A stretch of DNA of 64,000 nucleotides from Maratus speciosus. Lineage: Eukaryota; Arthropoda; Arachnida; Araneae; Salticidae. The notes beneath the pieces were generated by a model that saw nothing but the letters and a program-made list of their open reading frames with translations, was not told the DNA's origin and did no database searches. The position numbers were made by a program, and so were the translations under genes. Within the stretch, counting starts at the first letter, position 1. Each line of letters opens with the position of its first letter. The DNA lies in NCBI GenBank assembly GCA_963932465.1, contig OZ010787.1, positions 15,302,926 to 15,366,925 of the forward strand, in the 5' to 3' direction. Positions 12,501-23,489 of this stretch are shown piece after piece.

Positions 12501-13201
12501 ATAGCGTGCGTAAATTTTTTTTTCGTCTCTACCGCCATTTTGTATTTTACGGTTGCCACTTTGAATTTATAAAAACAAAACCAAGCCTATAACCATCGGA
12601 CGGTTAAGACGAATCGATAGAGACCTCATTCATGAAAATCCATGCTGCCGTTAGTCTGTTTCGAGGGTATAAAAAAATCCACATATCTACATACGCGTGA
12701 AACACATAACCCTTCTTTGCAGTCGGGTAAAAAGTTCCTCTTTCCGATTATACGTATTTTGAAAGTGTAATAATATTTTTTTTTATTAATTTAAATTCAG
12801 AGATTCAGAAATTACGCATTATTTTCACCTATTCCAGATCGATGTTAGAGTAATACCTTGATCGGAATAGATTCTCCAGCCCTTAGCTCTGGAAGTAGGG
12901 AGAAATATGGTTGCAACCTATAAACTAACGCATTTTTCGACCTGTTTCAACAACCTTCACTATTTCATGGAAATCTCTAATAAATACATTTCATCTGCTA
13001 CTATATCTTATGAGAACATACAATAAAAGCCAAACCTACCTTTTTTGATAAATATGACATTTATTTGAAGAAATAAATCGCTATAACTTCGTCTACGATG
13101 CATTTTTATACCGACTGAAAGTAGAAGAGCGTCACTAGCTCCGCCACATGTCCAATAGGTGAAATACCGTGACTGGGGCAACGGATCCGATAGGGTATCT
13201 A
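9501..13201. other. AT-rich non-coding DNA
   Basis: No host exon, intact transposon or RNA gene is recognised apart from the tRNA-like stretch at 10378-10446. A less AT-rich block at about 11020-11200 has no similarity I can name. Confidence 0.4.
10378..10446 (+). other. tRNA-like sequence (SINE head or tRNA relic)
   Basis: The stretch has an A-box-like TGGCATAGTGG and, about 40 bp on, a B-box-like AGTTCAAACCC, at the spacing of an internal RNA polymerase III promoter. A short AGCTG/CAGCT stem lies between them. No convincing acceptor stem is seen and no other copy was found in the window, so a functional tRNA is unlikely. Confidence 0.45.
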
Positions 13202-13877
13202 ACCCGGATGCTTTTTCAAGAAGGCTCACGTTTTCAGCACCAGCCTTGGCGAGTTGGCGAAAGCGAGAGCGTTCAGCTAGCTCTAACGCCAATCGTCGTA
13301 TTGTGTTTTGTTTTGAACCGAAATGGCGGAAGACGAACTAGCATATTTTAGTCCTACCTAAATTAAAGAAATATTTTCAGTTATGTGTTCTAGATGAAAA
13401 GAAATCTTCTTCGAAAGAAATTGTATTACGAATTCTTATACTCTGTTTTATCGAAGGCCTTTATTACTTTTGATGATATAGACTAAAATTTTGATTTATT
13501 TGATCCCCTCAAAAATGTAAATTTTCGTTCAATTGAGCATTATTAATTCCATACCTCTTAAACAAAAACTCATTACCGTCATATGTTTAGATATTTGATT
13601 ACATATAAAGATGGATTTATGGGGATCATGAATTAATGCAGTTTCAGTGCATTTTGATGTACATATAAACACAGATTTTAAAAAATACCTGTGGCAGAAA
13701 ATTACTATATTTTCTGCGATGAACTTATATAATTAATTTAATACCAAATCATTCTGCAGAAACAGCCCCCAAAGTCGAGTGAAAATAGGCCAAACCAAGA
13801 AAGAATAAAAAAAACCTTTCACACTCCCAAACAGGATGTTTAGAAATTGCCTTTTCAATGTGAGATGAAATTCTTAA

Positions 13878-14292
13878 GGGTGTATTCGAAAAAATATTTT
13901 TCCTCCCTCAAGAGCTCGAAATTTTCTGAGACATTTTCAGACTCATTTTTAAAAGTAAAAACATGAAACTTGCTGAGGTGATTTTTCAAGAGATGTATAA
14001 GAGGCCGTGTGATTTCATTTTTCGCTCAATTCATTAGAATTTGATTTTTAAACGATTATTTTCTCAGTAGGACCCTGTTTTCATCCCCAGATCTCCCGCT
14101 TCGTAAAATTCAGTTCAAAACTCCCACTTTGACAGCATTTTTTGCAATATTTTCTGTATTTATCAAAAAATCGACAAGCACGGCACATTATGTGGTTTCT
14201 AAATAAGAGAATTTGGCAGTTTGATGGGTTTGAGAGCAAAAATGAATTTAAAAATAAATCAGAAAATAAGCAGTTTGGATTGGAATACACCC
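13878..14292. mobile_element. TTAA MITE (GGGTGTATTC family) inside element D
   Basis: It has TTAA at 13874-13877 and 14293-14296, with inverted ends GGGTGTATTC and GAATACACCC. The sister copy of element D has a single TTAA (near 47605-47612) at the matching place, so the filled and empty sites can both be read. This shows that this 415-bp sequence inserted into TTAA and duplicated it, as piggyBac-type elements do. It has no coding capacity. Confidence 0.9.
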
Positions 14293-14487
14293 TTAAGGGG
14301 AGGTGGGGTAGAAGGGAGATTGAATGACTATCTTTTGTTACTTCAAAGTAACAAATAAAATCATTAGAGAATTTTTTTAACTGTATATGATAGTGACGGG
14401 CTATAGATTTAAATAGTTAAATTTAACAATTAACAAATAGAAAAAACAAACCAAAAAATTAAAAACTTGGAATATTTAACTTTTTTT

Positions 14488-14512
14488 TTTGGTGGGGGGG
14501 GGGGGGGGGGCG
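14488..14512. repeat. Poly-G run
   Basis: A G-rich run following poly-T. A poly-C run occurs at the matching place in the inverted sister copy (47402-47414), so the homopolymer predates the duplication and its length has changed. Confidence 0.8.
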
Positions 14513-14983
14513 CAGAATTTGAATAATTGGTCTTTTACTTATAGTTACTTCAAAGTAATAAATAGGACAGAAAATTTAAAAAACTGTAAAGAATTTAAAA
14601 AAAAATGAAAGCGTGCGCACAAAAGGTTAATCCTTAATATTATTTTTAAAATCTTTCATTCTATTTGTTTCCTTATCTTTTTTCATGGTAAATTATTTAT
14701 TTGTTATTTAAAAATCAACAGATAGGGCAAAACAGTAAACTTTATGCACTGTTATGGATAAGCGAAAGAATAGTTAACATTTCAGACGCAATTTTAACTA
14801 ATTTTTTCTGTAAGGCAACAATAAATTTTAAATGGGCAAAAAATAGTGTGATGAAGGAGAGGGGGGTGGGGGGTGGGAAGGGAAAATTCCAAATGGGAGG
14901 TTGCCTCAGACGATTGAGCATTATTTTATTGCCACTTCAACTTAATAAATAGAGCAATATGTGTGCAGAATGACGAAATATAA

Positions 14984-15017
<34 letters not shown>

Positions 15018-15483
15018 TTTCATTCGAGAGAAGAATTTACATGATTTATTCAAATATGACGAATTATTATTTTTAAATAATAAATAAAACAACTAAGGCA
15101 AAATAATATTTAAAAATATGGCAAAAAATTTTAAAATAAAAAACTGAAGAATTTTAAAGATTTTTAATTTTGTGCACTAGGGACAGACCAATGTCTTTTT
15201 CATAAAAACTCAAATAATGATAAAATTTTAACAATATTAAAATGTAATAGTAATTGATTTAATTCCATGCATCAACTTGCAGTTATTTTAGCTGATAGAT
15301 TTAATTGCAGGATACGGCTAAATAATTTATGCTTTATCGTTCAATCTAATTATAATCGAATTAATACATGGAAATTTTTCCAGAGAGAAACATTCGCCTT
15401 GCATACAATATTTCAAATGAAAATCAAATTTCAAATTTCAAAGTAATTGCTTAAAAGGCGCAAAGGCCAACATAGTGAAAAAG

Positions 15484-15521
15484 ATTCCAAGCCGGGACTC
15501 GAACCCGGGCCATCAGTATAG
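15484..15521 (-). pseudogene. 3' half of a tRNA-like gene split by element E
   Basis: This holds the acceptor 3' strand, the T arm with B box GGTTCGAGTCCCG and part of the anticodon arm of the unit-1 tRNA-like sequence, read on the minus strand. The other half lies at 22757-22798. The break is at the anticodon loop, within the 8-bp duplication CAGTATAG of element E. Confidence 0.8.
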
Positions 15522-15544
15522 TAGAGATGTGTCATTTGTTGAGG

Positions 15545-16015
15545 AACGACTCCAAAGGAACGATTCCGGCAGTGAAACTGAAGGAACGATTCCATTCTGT
15601 AAAAAGGAATCGGTCCTTTTCGGAACGAGTCCGAAAAGGAACGACTCCTCGGATTCGGTCCTTTTTAGAACGGTTCCTCGGATTCGGTCCTTTTTGGAAC
15701 GGTTCCTCGGAATCGGTCCTTTTTGGAACGGTTCCTCGGATTCGGTCCTTTTTGGAACGGTTCCTCGGATTCGGTCCTTTTTGGAACGGTTCCTCGGAAT
15801 CGGTCCTTTTTGGAACGATTCCTCGGAATCGGTCCAAAATGTACCGACTCCGAAAAGGACCGATTCCTCGGAGTCGTTCCGAAAAGGACCGATTCCTCGG
15901 AGTCGGTCCATTTCGGAATCGTTCCAAAAAGGACCGAATCCGAGGAACCGTTCCAAAAAGGACCGAATCCGAGGAACCGTTCCGAAAAGGACCGATTCCT
16001 CGGGAATCGGTTCTT
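15545..16015. repeat. Palindromic minisatellite, about 30-bp period
   Basis: The unit reads GGTTCCTCGGATTCGGTCC followed by TTTTTGGAAC. It repeats about every 30 bp up to 15835 and then switches to the opposite orientation. Because the unit is nearly self-complementary, open frames of 119-190 codons appear on both strands. They encode only repeating RNGSSDSVLFGTVP-like peptides and are not genes. Confidence 0.9.
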
Positions 16016-16337
16016 TTCTTGTACACTGGTCAGTTTTAATACATTAAAATACGCTATTTTATTTCAAAATAACAGATTTTGATTCTATTAAAGCTGACTT
16101 TATTGCCAAAATATCCTTCTAATGTGTGTGCCCCTCCCCCCCCCCACCCCTCCTCAAAAAAAAAGAAAAAAAAAAGAAAAGTAAAGAAAGAAAGAAAAAA
16201 GAAATTGAAGTGCGGGGCGGAGTAGGGCGTTTAATAAACATTACTATTTCATCTTCTTGTGCTAAATTAATCTGAAAGAAATAATTAAAAAAATATTTTA
16301 TACGAATTGGATTTTTTACACCTGAGTGAAAAAGTGC

Positions 16338-16402
16338 CCGAGATGGGATTCGAACACAGAAACTTTACGTGCTTTACCGATTGAGTACCTGGACCCCGAG
16401 GG
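16338..16402 (-). other. tRNA-like relic
   Basis: On the minus strand an A-box-like TACTCAATCGG is followed by a B-box-like TGTTCGAATCCC. The stems are poorly conserved and no other copy is seen. It is probably a tRNA pseudogene or the head of an old SINE. Confidence 0.4.
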
Positions 16403-16495
16403 TAATGGAACACCATGTGTACTTTAATACACTAATACATTTTCTAATTGGTAAATGTATCATACGAAATGAATTTTTTCTAAATGAATTCTTAA

Positions 16496-16916
16496 GGCTG
16501 TTCTCAAATCCAAAAGGATAAATTTGTGACAAAAGTTTTAATTTATTTTTATTCGGAAATGCATAAAACGAACAGGTGTTGTTGTTCAGAAACTATGTAA
16601 TCGAGCTGTTTTTTCCGTTTTTTTGCAAACGCAATAGGTCTTTCAGAAAATAGTGTCAAAGTGGGCGTTTTGAACCGAATTTCCGCCTGAAAGAGGCATG
16701 ATTTCTCAAAAATGGGTGAAAAAACATGTTTGTCACATGATCAAAATCGATTATAACTCAATAGGTAATTTACTGATCAAAAGATGGAAAACACAGTTCG
16801 ATTCCAAATCGCTTCCATGGTCAAACATTCCAATTTTATATCTTTCCGTTAAAAAATGAATTTGTAAATGTGTCAAAACGTTTTACGCTTGTTGAGCAGA
16901 TCACTTAAGAACAGCA
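16496..16916. mobile_element. TTAA MITE (GGCTGTTCTCAA family), copy 1
   Basis: TTAA occurs at 16492-16495 and 16917-16920. The left end GGCTGTTCTCAA and a shorter right end GAACAGCA are inverted. It is the inverted counterpart of 50597-51020: both share AAATTCATTTTTTAAC and AAAACGCCCACTTTGACACT in the same relative positions. No coding frame is present. Confidence 0.85.
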
Positions 16917-17548
16917 TTAAGAAAAACAAAGAAAATGCTTGTTTAATTACTAGTGAAAAATATTTTATTAAATCTGACTAGAAACAGTTTTGAATAATGT
17001 AAGAAATATATCACTAGGCCATAAAAATTGCATTTTAATAGGATAATAATAACTGATTTTCAATTATTTTAATAATTGTAGAGTTACGCACTTTCATGCA
17101 TATTTCACTATTTCATGTTTTTTCCTCAAACATAATTTCAATTTGAGAATCCTCTTTGACAAAATAAATATATGACCAGCTACGAGCGCTCGAGTACCAC
17201 TTTATTTCCACGGTTTAGCGTCTTGTTTTTCTCTCCTGAAGAAGATGATTAAAAAAATCTCGAAACTCCCTAAGATTGTTGTTTTAATCAACTTACATTG
17301 AGGTTTATTACATAGAGTAAAATCTGTTAGAACAAGGAATTTTTGTAAAACGTTTCTTTCTTTCTTAAGATAATGAATATTTCAAAAAGCATAATGTCTA
17401 ATAATAATAATAAGATAACAGTAACAGTGGTGGGTGGGATTGAAATAATTTAACCGCGGTTCGCTCTCTTAATGGCCGTTTTGAGTATAAAAACGGGAAA
17501 GAAAAATCACGTGCTACATATAGATTATTGGACTTTCTCCATCACTGC

Positions 17549-17550
<2 letters not shown>

Positions 17551-17587
<37 letters not shown>
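17551..17587. repeat. (TA)n microsatellite
   Basis: About 18 TA units. Confidence 0.95.
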
Positions 17588-17592
<5 letters not shown>

Positions 17593-18734
17593 TGCATATT
17601 TTCCGCCTACCAGAGGGGTTCAATGGCCCCGACAGGTATATTTATAATGATATTTCTAATTTATTTTAAAAACTGAAATTTCTGTAAATATGGGTTTTTT
17701 CTGGGATGTTCTATTCTTTTGAGTAGGACATTCCAGAAAAAGTCACATGTTTACAAAATTTTCATTTTTTAAAATGTGAAAAATCAATTTGAATGTATCT
17801 ATCGGGTCTGTTGCACCGGTCTGGTATGCGGAAGGTTAATATTGCATTTAAAAAGTTTTACAATATACGAATTTAGTTATTGGTTTCCAAAGAATGCACG
17901 TTGTGATTTTGTACAGCTTTTTTCAATTGTTATTTTACTTCTATTTCTTGCCAAATAATTAGAATTTAAATAACTGTGACTTTGTTTTAATTCAACGTAA
18001 AATAAAAGCAAAAAAAAAAAAAAATCGTTTATCGTAATAATTTCTTATAATAATTCAGATTTCTTGATCGTTATTGATACTCGTAAATCCCGAAATCAAT
18101 GCCACGATTAATGCCTGTTACTGTGGTGATGGATAATACATATCTGAGTTTAATTTCGATCAAATCGAGGCTCCCTTCATGCTAAACTAAATTTAATGTT
18201 TCAAGCCTAATACCAAATTTACGTTTTTATTGAGGTAAAACTTACTGCAAATACGATACTAAATTTTATGTATTTTCCTTTCTTATTGTTATTCTTTTCA
18301 CTTAGAAGATTTATTTATTTATTTTCTTTTTTTTTTCTTAAATTACATAAAGTTTTCTGAAAAGTTCGAATTTAACAAAATGTTTTATCTATTTTAAATA
18401 GTTTTGACGATAAAAAGTTTAACTCCGAATAAAAAATTGTCAAATTCTCAAAAAATTAAGGTTGGTATTATCTATAACACGTTTGCAACAGATATCTTTC
18501 ATTCAACGGCCGAAACATCGTCAAAAGGATAGTTCTTTATATAGTACTACACTCTGTAATAATAATGGACATACTTTTAATTTGTTTAATTTAATTAAAC
18601 CAATAAACCGTTTTTCAGTTAAAATGTTAGCAAATTTCAAATTTAAAGAAATAGAACTTTGAAGTTTAGTGAATCACTATATCTTTTGGCGGAGATAATA
18701 TGTACTATATATGAATAAAATCATATATATTACT

Positions 18735-18756
18735 ATATATATATATATATATATAT
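18735..18756. repeat. (TA)n microsatellite
   Basis: About 10 TA units inside an AT-only stretch. Confidence 0.9.
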
Positions 18757-19184
18757 TATAATATTAATGCATATAATATTATCTTATAAATATCACTAGC
18801 CATAGCCCTGCTAATGAATCTGTTTACAAATCATCTGAAGGAACTTCTACCCTTTCGTGTAACACAAGTGTTCCATGACTTTATGAGTTATGAAGCTCCA
18901 AAAATCCCAATCCAAACAACCATATTAGCATTGCAATTCACTCACACCGAACTGAGGTTCTGTATGATATAAGTGGAGAGAGGGTGACGGCGGATGAGGG
19001 TGTAAAATTAGAGAAATCCCTGTAGGTTCTCGTGAAATTGGAGATTCAAAAAGAGTTGTAAGTTTATTGAAATTCTACGTAGTTAACAGCAGTTCACAAA
19101 TAGCGATGTTAGGGTAAAAGACAAGACATACATCAGTCACTCAGGAAAGACAGTGTGCAAAAACGTGCTTTACTTTTTAACTCT

Positions 19185-19690
19185 TTCCAATAAAGTTAGT
19201 GTTTATGAATGCGGTTTGTCTGTCCCTCAGACCGTCTGTTCACGCCCTAAGGCAAGTCACACACTAAGGCGACAATAAGACATGTCGCTTGAATTCGCTA
19301 GAAAAACTGGTTTAAAACAAGTTTGCAACAACTTCGTTCTTTGTTTCGACCGGTTTTTGCACTTCATGTTGCGCTTTGTGTCGTTCTGTGGTCTCAGTGT
19401 GTAATATACCTAACTCCCGTAAATATACTCGGATTCCCATGCAATTGATATATGTTAATGATGTTTACCATGGGATGTTTTGTATTCAATATGAAGAGTG
19501 TAGCATTAATTGTTTATTTACAGGGGCACTCAAAAGTATTTCGTTACATTATGGTCAACGGGAAAAAATCGTTTGCAGCGCATTTTAATGACATTAAGCT
19601 ATTTCAAATGCATTAAAATTGATATATATCACTGAATTGCACTACAAGATGATTGCTATAGAATAGGTTGTTTCACTTCTGAACCAGATC
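19185..19690 (+). repeat. Dispersed repeat family R1, + copy
   Basis: This matches, in the opposite orientation, the stretch around 50300-50575. Shared blocks are AGTGTTTATGAAT, TTTGTCTGTC, ACAGGGGCACTCAAAAGTAT and TTTCGTTACATTA. A 70-codon open frame (19376-19588) and its 78-codon counterpart on the minus strand at 50311-50547 look alike only because the DNA is a shared repeat. Neither resembles a known protein. Confidence 0.5.
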
Positions 19691-19995
19691 CTGAAGGCGG
19701 TGATAATAATGTTGATGAATTATGCGAAATATCCTGTGTGCGTAAAGTTAGGGAGCTAAGGAGAAAGACGATAAAGGGCATAAAGTTATTGAAAGTACGG
19801 ACACTGGAACAAAAATGTAATCTACTTTAACTAGTTACATATCCAAACCAGTAGGGCCATCCAAATGAAAAATGAGATTCAGAATGAAAAATGAAATTAA
19901 GATTACCTAGAGGTAGATTTTGAAGAGGAATCTATGAGACTAAAAATTCCTAGACGCTGGTGACAAATATCAGAGCAATAATAAAATTTCCTATA

Positions 19996-22224
19996 CAGGA
20001 TGTCCACTCTCAACGATGTCCAATAGCTAATTCTTAAACCGTTAGTCATAGCCATATAGTTCCGATTACAAAAATGTTTTAAATGGGGGTAAAGAAGTAT
20101 TTAAAAAGTGATTTGTGTCAATAGAATCATTTCTTGAAAAATTATGAAATTTAATTTTTTATATGATCTCCCGGTCCTTCAAGTTATAGTTAGTAAAACT
20201 TTCCTATTACACTTACAAGTAAGACAAATAAAAGTCCTATTATTCTACGACTAAAACTGACCGAAGTAATGGCTGTTTCAACTTGGAGCATATTTTTTGC
20301 TGCGAAATAGGGGTCATTTACAAATTTACTAGAAAATAAATAATCTTCAGATATATAAAAAATATAGTTGATAGTAAAATTAACATTGCATTATAAATTT
20401 GAAATCTATAATCATTCTGAAATATTAATGCAAAATATACAGCTTGTACTAAACATATAACAGGAAAAAAATAATAGAATTTTCGTTAAATAAAATGTTG
20501 AAAAGCAACACCCTCGATTCTTTGCACACTGAATCCAAAAATGGCCTTCATTTTTTATCACAAAGTACAGATTTTTTGCAAATCGTAAATTTGAAAGCTA
20601 AAAAGTGAAAAAATTTCGGAAATCTGATTCTGATAGTATAAAATAGATGTGATTGTTATTTCTTTAACTTTTGATAATTGATTTTTATGTATTTTTTACT
20701 ATTGAATCCGAAAATGACCTTCATTTTTAACCATCACGTCAGGATTTTTCGCAAATCGTAAATTTCAAAGGTTAAAAGTTCAAAGTTTTAATTGAACCTC
20801 TTCCCTTCCCACATCATCGGATCCCCGAGCTGTTTAGCTGTAAGAATCCCAGTATAAGACAAAAATTGAGTAAATTCTTGAATTAAATAAAATTAAATTG
20901 AATAAAAGAAGTTTTACATCCATTTTATAGTATCAGATTTTCGCTATTTTTTAACTTTGAAATTTACCATTTACAAAAAAGTCTAACATGATGGTTAAAT
21001 ATGAAGGTAATTTTTACATTCAGTGCTAAAAAGCACATACAAATCAGTCGTAAAAGTTAAAAAATACAACCATCGACTCTATTTTATAGTATTAGCTATT
21101 TTTTCAATTTTGAAATTTACTATTTGCGAAAAATTCTGACATGATGGTTAAAAATGAAGATAATTTTCGGATTCAGCGCTAAAAAATACATAAAAATCAT
21201 AATTTTGAAAATACATAATTTTAAAAATAAAAAAACACAACCATCGCAGTCTTGTGTTATCTAATCTAAAACTTTTTAGAAAACTTGTTGGCAGTAATCT
21301 ATCCGAAATTTTTTGTGTTACCCTGTAAAATAACTACATAATGGTAACCACTGAAAATCATAATAATATTACATTGTCATCTGATTTACGTCAATATGTA
21401 AAATTTAACATCGATCGCATATTTTAAAGTGAGTTGAATTTCGAGTACAAATTTTGAACTGGAAAGACATGCATACGATCGTTTCAAGTTAACCCGTTAC
21501 CCGCTGGTGTTGCGTTCACGCAACGGTCAAAATAATTGCTCATGCTTACATTAATTACTTTGTCACCACTATTTTACAATTAAAAAAATTGCCTTATTTA
21601 TTGGCAGAAATTTTGATATTTTAATAAAGCGGAAATTACCTTTCTGAATTTGTGGTGACAAGCGACTTTCAACAAGAAATTTGAAAATTCCTACATATAG
21701 TTTTGGCGGTTAATAGGTTAAATAAAAGCTTATAAAAATAGCATAGTTTTTGTTAAAAAAATCATGAAAAGAAACAGCTTCAAATCCATACAAAAATCTG
21801 TCGTAATACGATTTCTTTCAAAGCGCAGCTACACATGAAATAAATCCTTCAAATACTTTAAGCACTTTGTTTACGACCCCTAGAAGCATGGCTAAACTCA
21901 TGTGTATTCGGATGCAGAAAAGTGGCATAAGTCTTGCATTTCAAAGTTTCGTATAACTTCATGAATTTTAGTGTTAGATGAATGGGACTTTTTTTGTCTT
22001 TCTTTTAAGAGAACAGGAAATTTTTACTAAATATCTCTTATAGGGCGGAGGACCGTATAAAAAATTAAATTTCGTAACTTTTTTAGAAATATTTTTATTG
22101 ATCCAAACGACTTTCAGAATAATTTTTTACCTTATTTAAAACATTTTTGTAATTGGAACTATAGGTCTATGACTAACGGTTTAGGACTTAGCCACTGAAC
22201 ATCGTTGAGAGTAAAGACACACTG
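19996..22224. mobile_element. Tc1/mariner-like non-autonomous element with long inverted ends
   Basis: The ends CAGGATGTCC and, read inward from the right, CAGTGTGTC continue into inverted repeats over 100 bp long sharing ACTCTCAACGATGT, AAACCGTTAGTCATAG and ATTACAAAAATGTTTTAAAT. TA lies at both borders. The interior has four copies, two direct and two inverted (near 20520, 20700, 20970 and 21120), of a block with AATGGCCTTCATTTTT and GCAAATCGTAAATTT. No transposase frame is seen. Confidence 0.6.
21493..21717. mobile_element. TTAA-flanked MITE (CCCGTTACCCGC family)
   Basis: TTAA occurs at 21489-21492 and 21718-21721. The ends CCCGTTACCCGC and, inverted, CCTATTAACCGCC are imperfectly complementary. 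The 225-bp interior is non-coding. Confidence 0.5.
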
Positions 22225-22589
22225 TATAAAATAATAATATAAATGGACGGTCATTTGACGACATATTTTCAAGAGAAACCAATGATCACACTGAAAATCG
22301 AATAGACCTTGCACCGCCCTTAAATTTCCAAGAGGAATTATGCTTTATACCATAAATCATAAAGTTAGAAATAACTGCAAATTAATTGCACACACTGATC
22401 AATGAAATGAACTCTTAAAAACAAAATCATCTGTCCAAAACATTACAAAATTAAAGCGACTGGATGCCTAAGAAAATGGATGGGTACATAAGAAAATAAA
22501 TTAGTAAAAAATATTATGGATTGCATGTGGTTCTCTTTATCTCTGAAGTGTTTTTTTCCCCTCGGAATCCTTTATTTTTCAAAATCGTT

Positions 22590-22745
22590 CTTTTTTCTTG
22601 GAATCGTTCCTTTTTCTCGGATTCGTTCCTTTTTCTCGGATTCGTTCCTTTTTTTCGGAACGATTCCGAAAGGAACGACTCCAATGAACTCGTTCCTTTC
22701 GGTGAACGATTCCGGCTGGAACGATTCCTTAAAAGGAACGATGTT
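22590..22745. repeat. GGAACGATTCC minisatellite, right end of element E
   Basis: Repeats of TCGGATTCGTTCCTTTTT and GGAACGATTCC form the mirror image of the array at the left end of the element. Open frames on both strands here are repeat artefacts. Confidence 0.85.
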
Positions 22746-22756
22746 GCCCATCTCTA

Positions 22757-22798
22757 CAGTATAGCGCACTGACGTTCTACCGACTAAACCACTTGGAA
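22757..22798 (-). pseudogene. 5' half of the split tRNA-like gene
   Basis: Read on the minus strand this is TTCCAAGTGGTTTAGTCGG, with acceptor 5' strand and A box, then the D arm up to the anticodon loop. It continues the fragment at 15484-15521. Confidence 0.8.
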
Positions 22799-23053
22799 CG
22801 ATACCTAGTTCGGAAAATTTCTCACTATTATATGTTGGCAAGGCTACAAACGCAGCACAAGATGGAATATTTATCGTGAGTCACCGACCTGGGATAAACA
22901 CGAAACATAATTAAATCCAGCATCGATAGAAATTATATTAATACATGGAAATTTTTCCAGAGAGAAACATTCGCCTTGCATACAATATTTCAAATGAAAA
23001 TCAAATTTCAAAGTAATTGCTTAAAAGGCGCAAAGGCCAACATAGTGAAAAAG

Positions 23054-23125
23054 ATTCCAATCCGGGACTCGAACCCGGGCCATCAGTATAGCGCACTGAC
23101 GTTCTACCGACTAAACCACTTGGAA
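23054..23125 (-). tRNA. tRNA-like sequence, unit 2
   Basis: Minus-strand counterpart of 23418-23489, with the same A box (TGGTTTAGTCGG) and B box (GGTTCGAGTCCCGG). One acceptor-stem pair is lost because the 3' strand reads ATTGGAA against TTCCAAG. It is probably a SINE-type tRNA derivative rather than a translating tRNA. Confidence 0.5.
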
Positions 23126-23417
23126 CGATACCTAGCTCGGAAAATTTCTCACTATTATATGTTGGCAAGGCTACAAACGCAGCACAAGATGGAATATTTA
23201 GTGTGAGTCACCGACCTGGGACAAACACGAAACATAATTAAATCCAGCATCGATAGAAATTATATTCCATGTATTAATATAATTTCTATCGATGCTGGAT
23301 TTAATTATGTTTCGTGTTTGTCCCAGGTCGGTGACTCACGATAAATATTCCATCTTGTGCTGCGTTTGTAGCCTTGCCAACATATAATAGTGAGAAATTT
23401 TTCCAAGCTAGGTATCG

Positions 23418-23489
23418 TTCCAAGTGGTTTAGTCGGTAGAACGTCAGTGCGCTATACTGATGGCCCGGGTTCGAGTCCCGGCTTGGAAT
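23418..23489 (+). tRNA. tRNA-like sequence, unit 3, complete cloverleaf
   Basis: The 72-nt stretch folds as a full cloverleaf. The acceptor TTCCAAG pairs with CTTGGAA (7 bp); the D arm is GTTT/GAAC around AGTCGGTA; the anticodon stem TCAGT/ACTGA encloses the loop GCGCTAT; and the T stem CCGGG/CCCGG encloses TTCGAGT. The A and B boxes match polymerase III consensus. The loop has C instead of the universal U before the triplet GCT, and there is no long variable arm, so it is not a normal tRNA-Ser. Its presence as three copies in tandem and inverted units points to a repeat-borne tRNA derivative. Confidence 0.6.

Larger units (their letters stand above)
15522..22756. mobile_element. hAT-like element E with GGAACGATTCC minisatellites
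   Basis: The ends are TAGAGATG and CATCTCTA, flanked by a perfect 8-bp duplication CAGTATAG (15514-15521 and 22757-22764). Both subterminal regions are filled with short, largely palindromic repeats built on GGAACGATTCC and TTCCTCGGATTCGG (15545-16015 and 22590-22745). The interior has no transposase. It contains a tRNA relic, a TTAA MITE, a Tc1-like element and R1 repeat sequence. At 7.2 kb it is long for a non-autonomous element, and later insertions explain much of that. Confidence 0.8.

Noticed and set aside
10561..13351. Open frames of 60-94 codons in several places
   Set aside because: Short, without similarity to a protein family, often overlapping element D ends, and expected by chance in DNA of this length.
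13159..13351. Two overlapping 60-codon + frames and a 94-codon minus frame as host exons
   Set aside because: They span the left terminus of element D, and their codons match the non-coding terminus of the second copy of that element.
15475..16082. Five overlapping open frames of 119-190 codons on both strands
   Set aside because: They come from a self-complementary 30-bp minisatellite without stops. The peptides are repeats of the same few residues and occur on both strands.
19376..19588. 70-codon frame similar to a 78-codon frame at 50311-50547
   Set aside because: Similarity between the two peptides follows from shared repeat family R1. Codon-level conservation is not evident and no protein family is recognised.
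22516..22841. Open frames of 82-89 codons on both strands
   Set aside because: They are by-products of the GGAACGATTCC repeat at the right end of element E.
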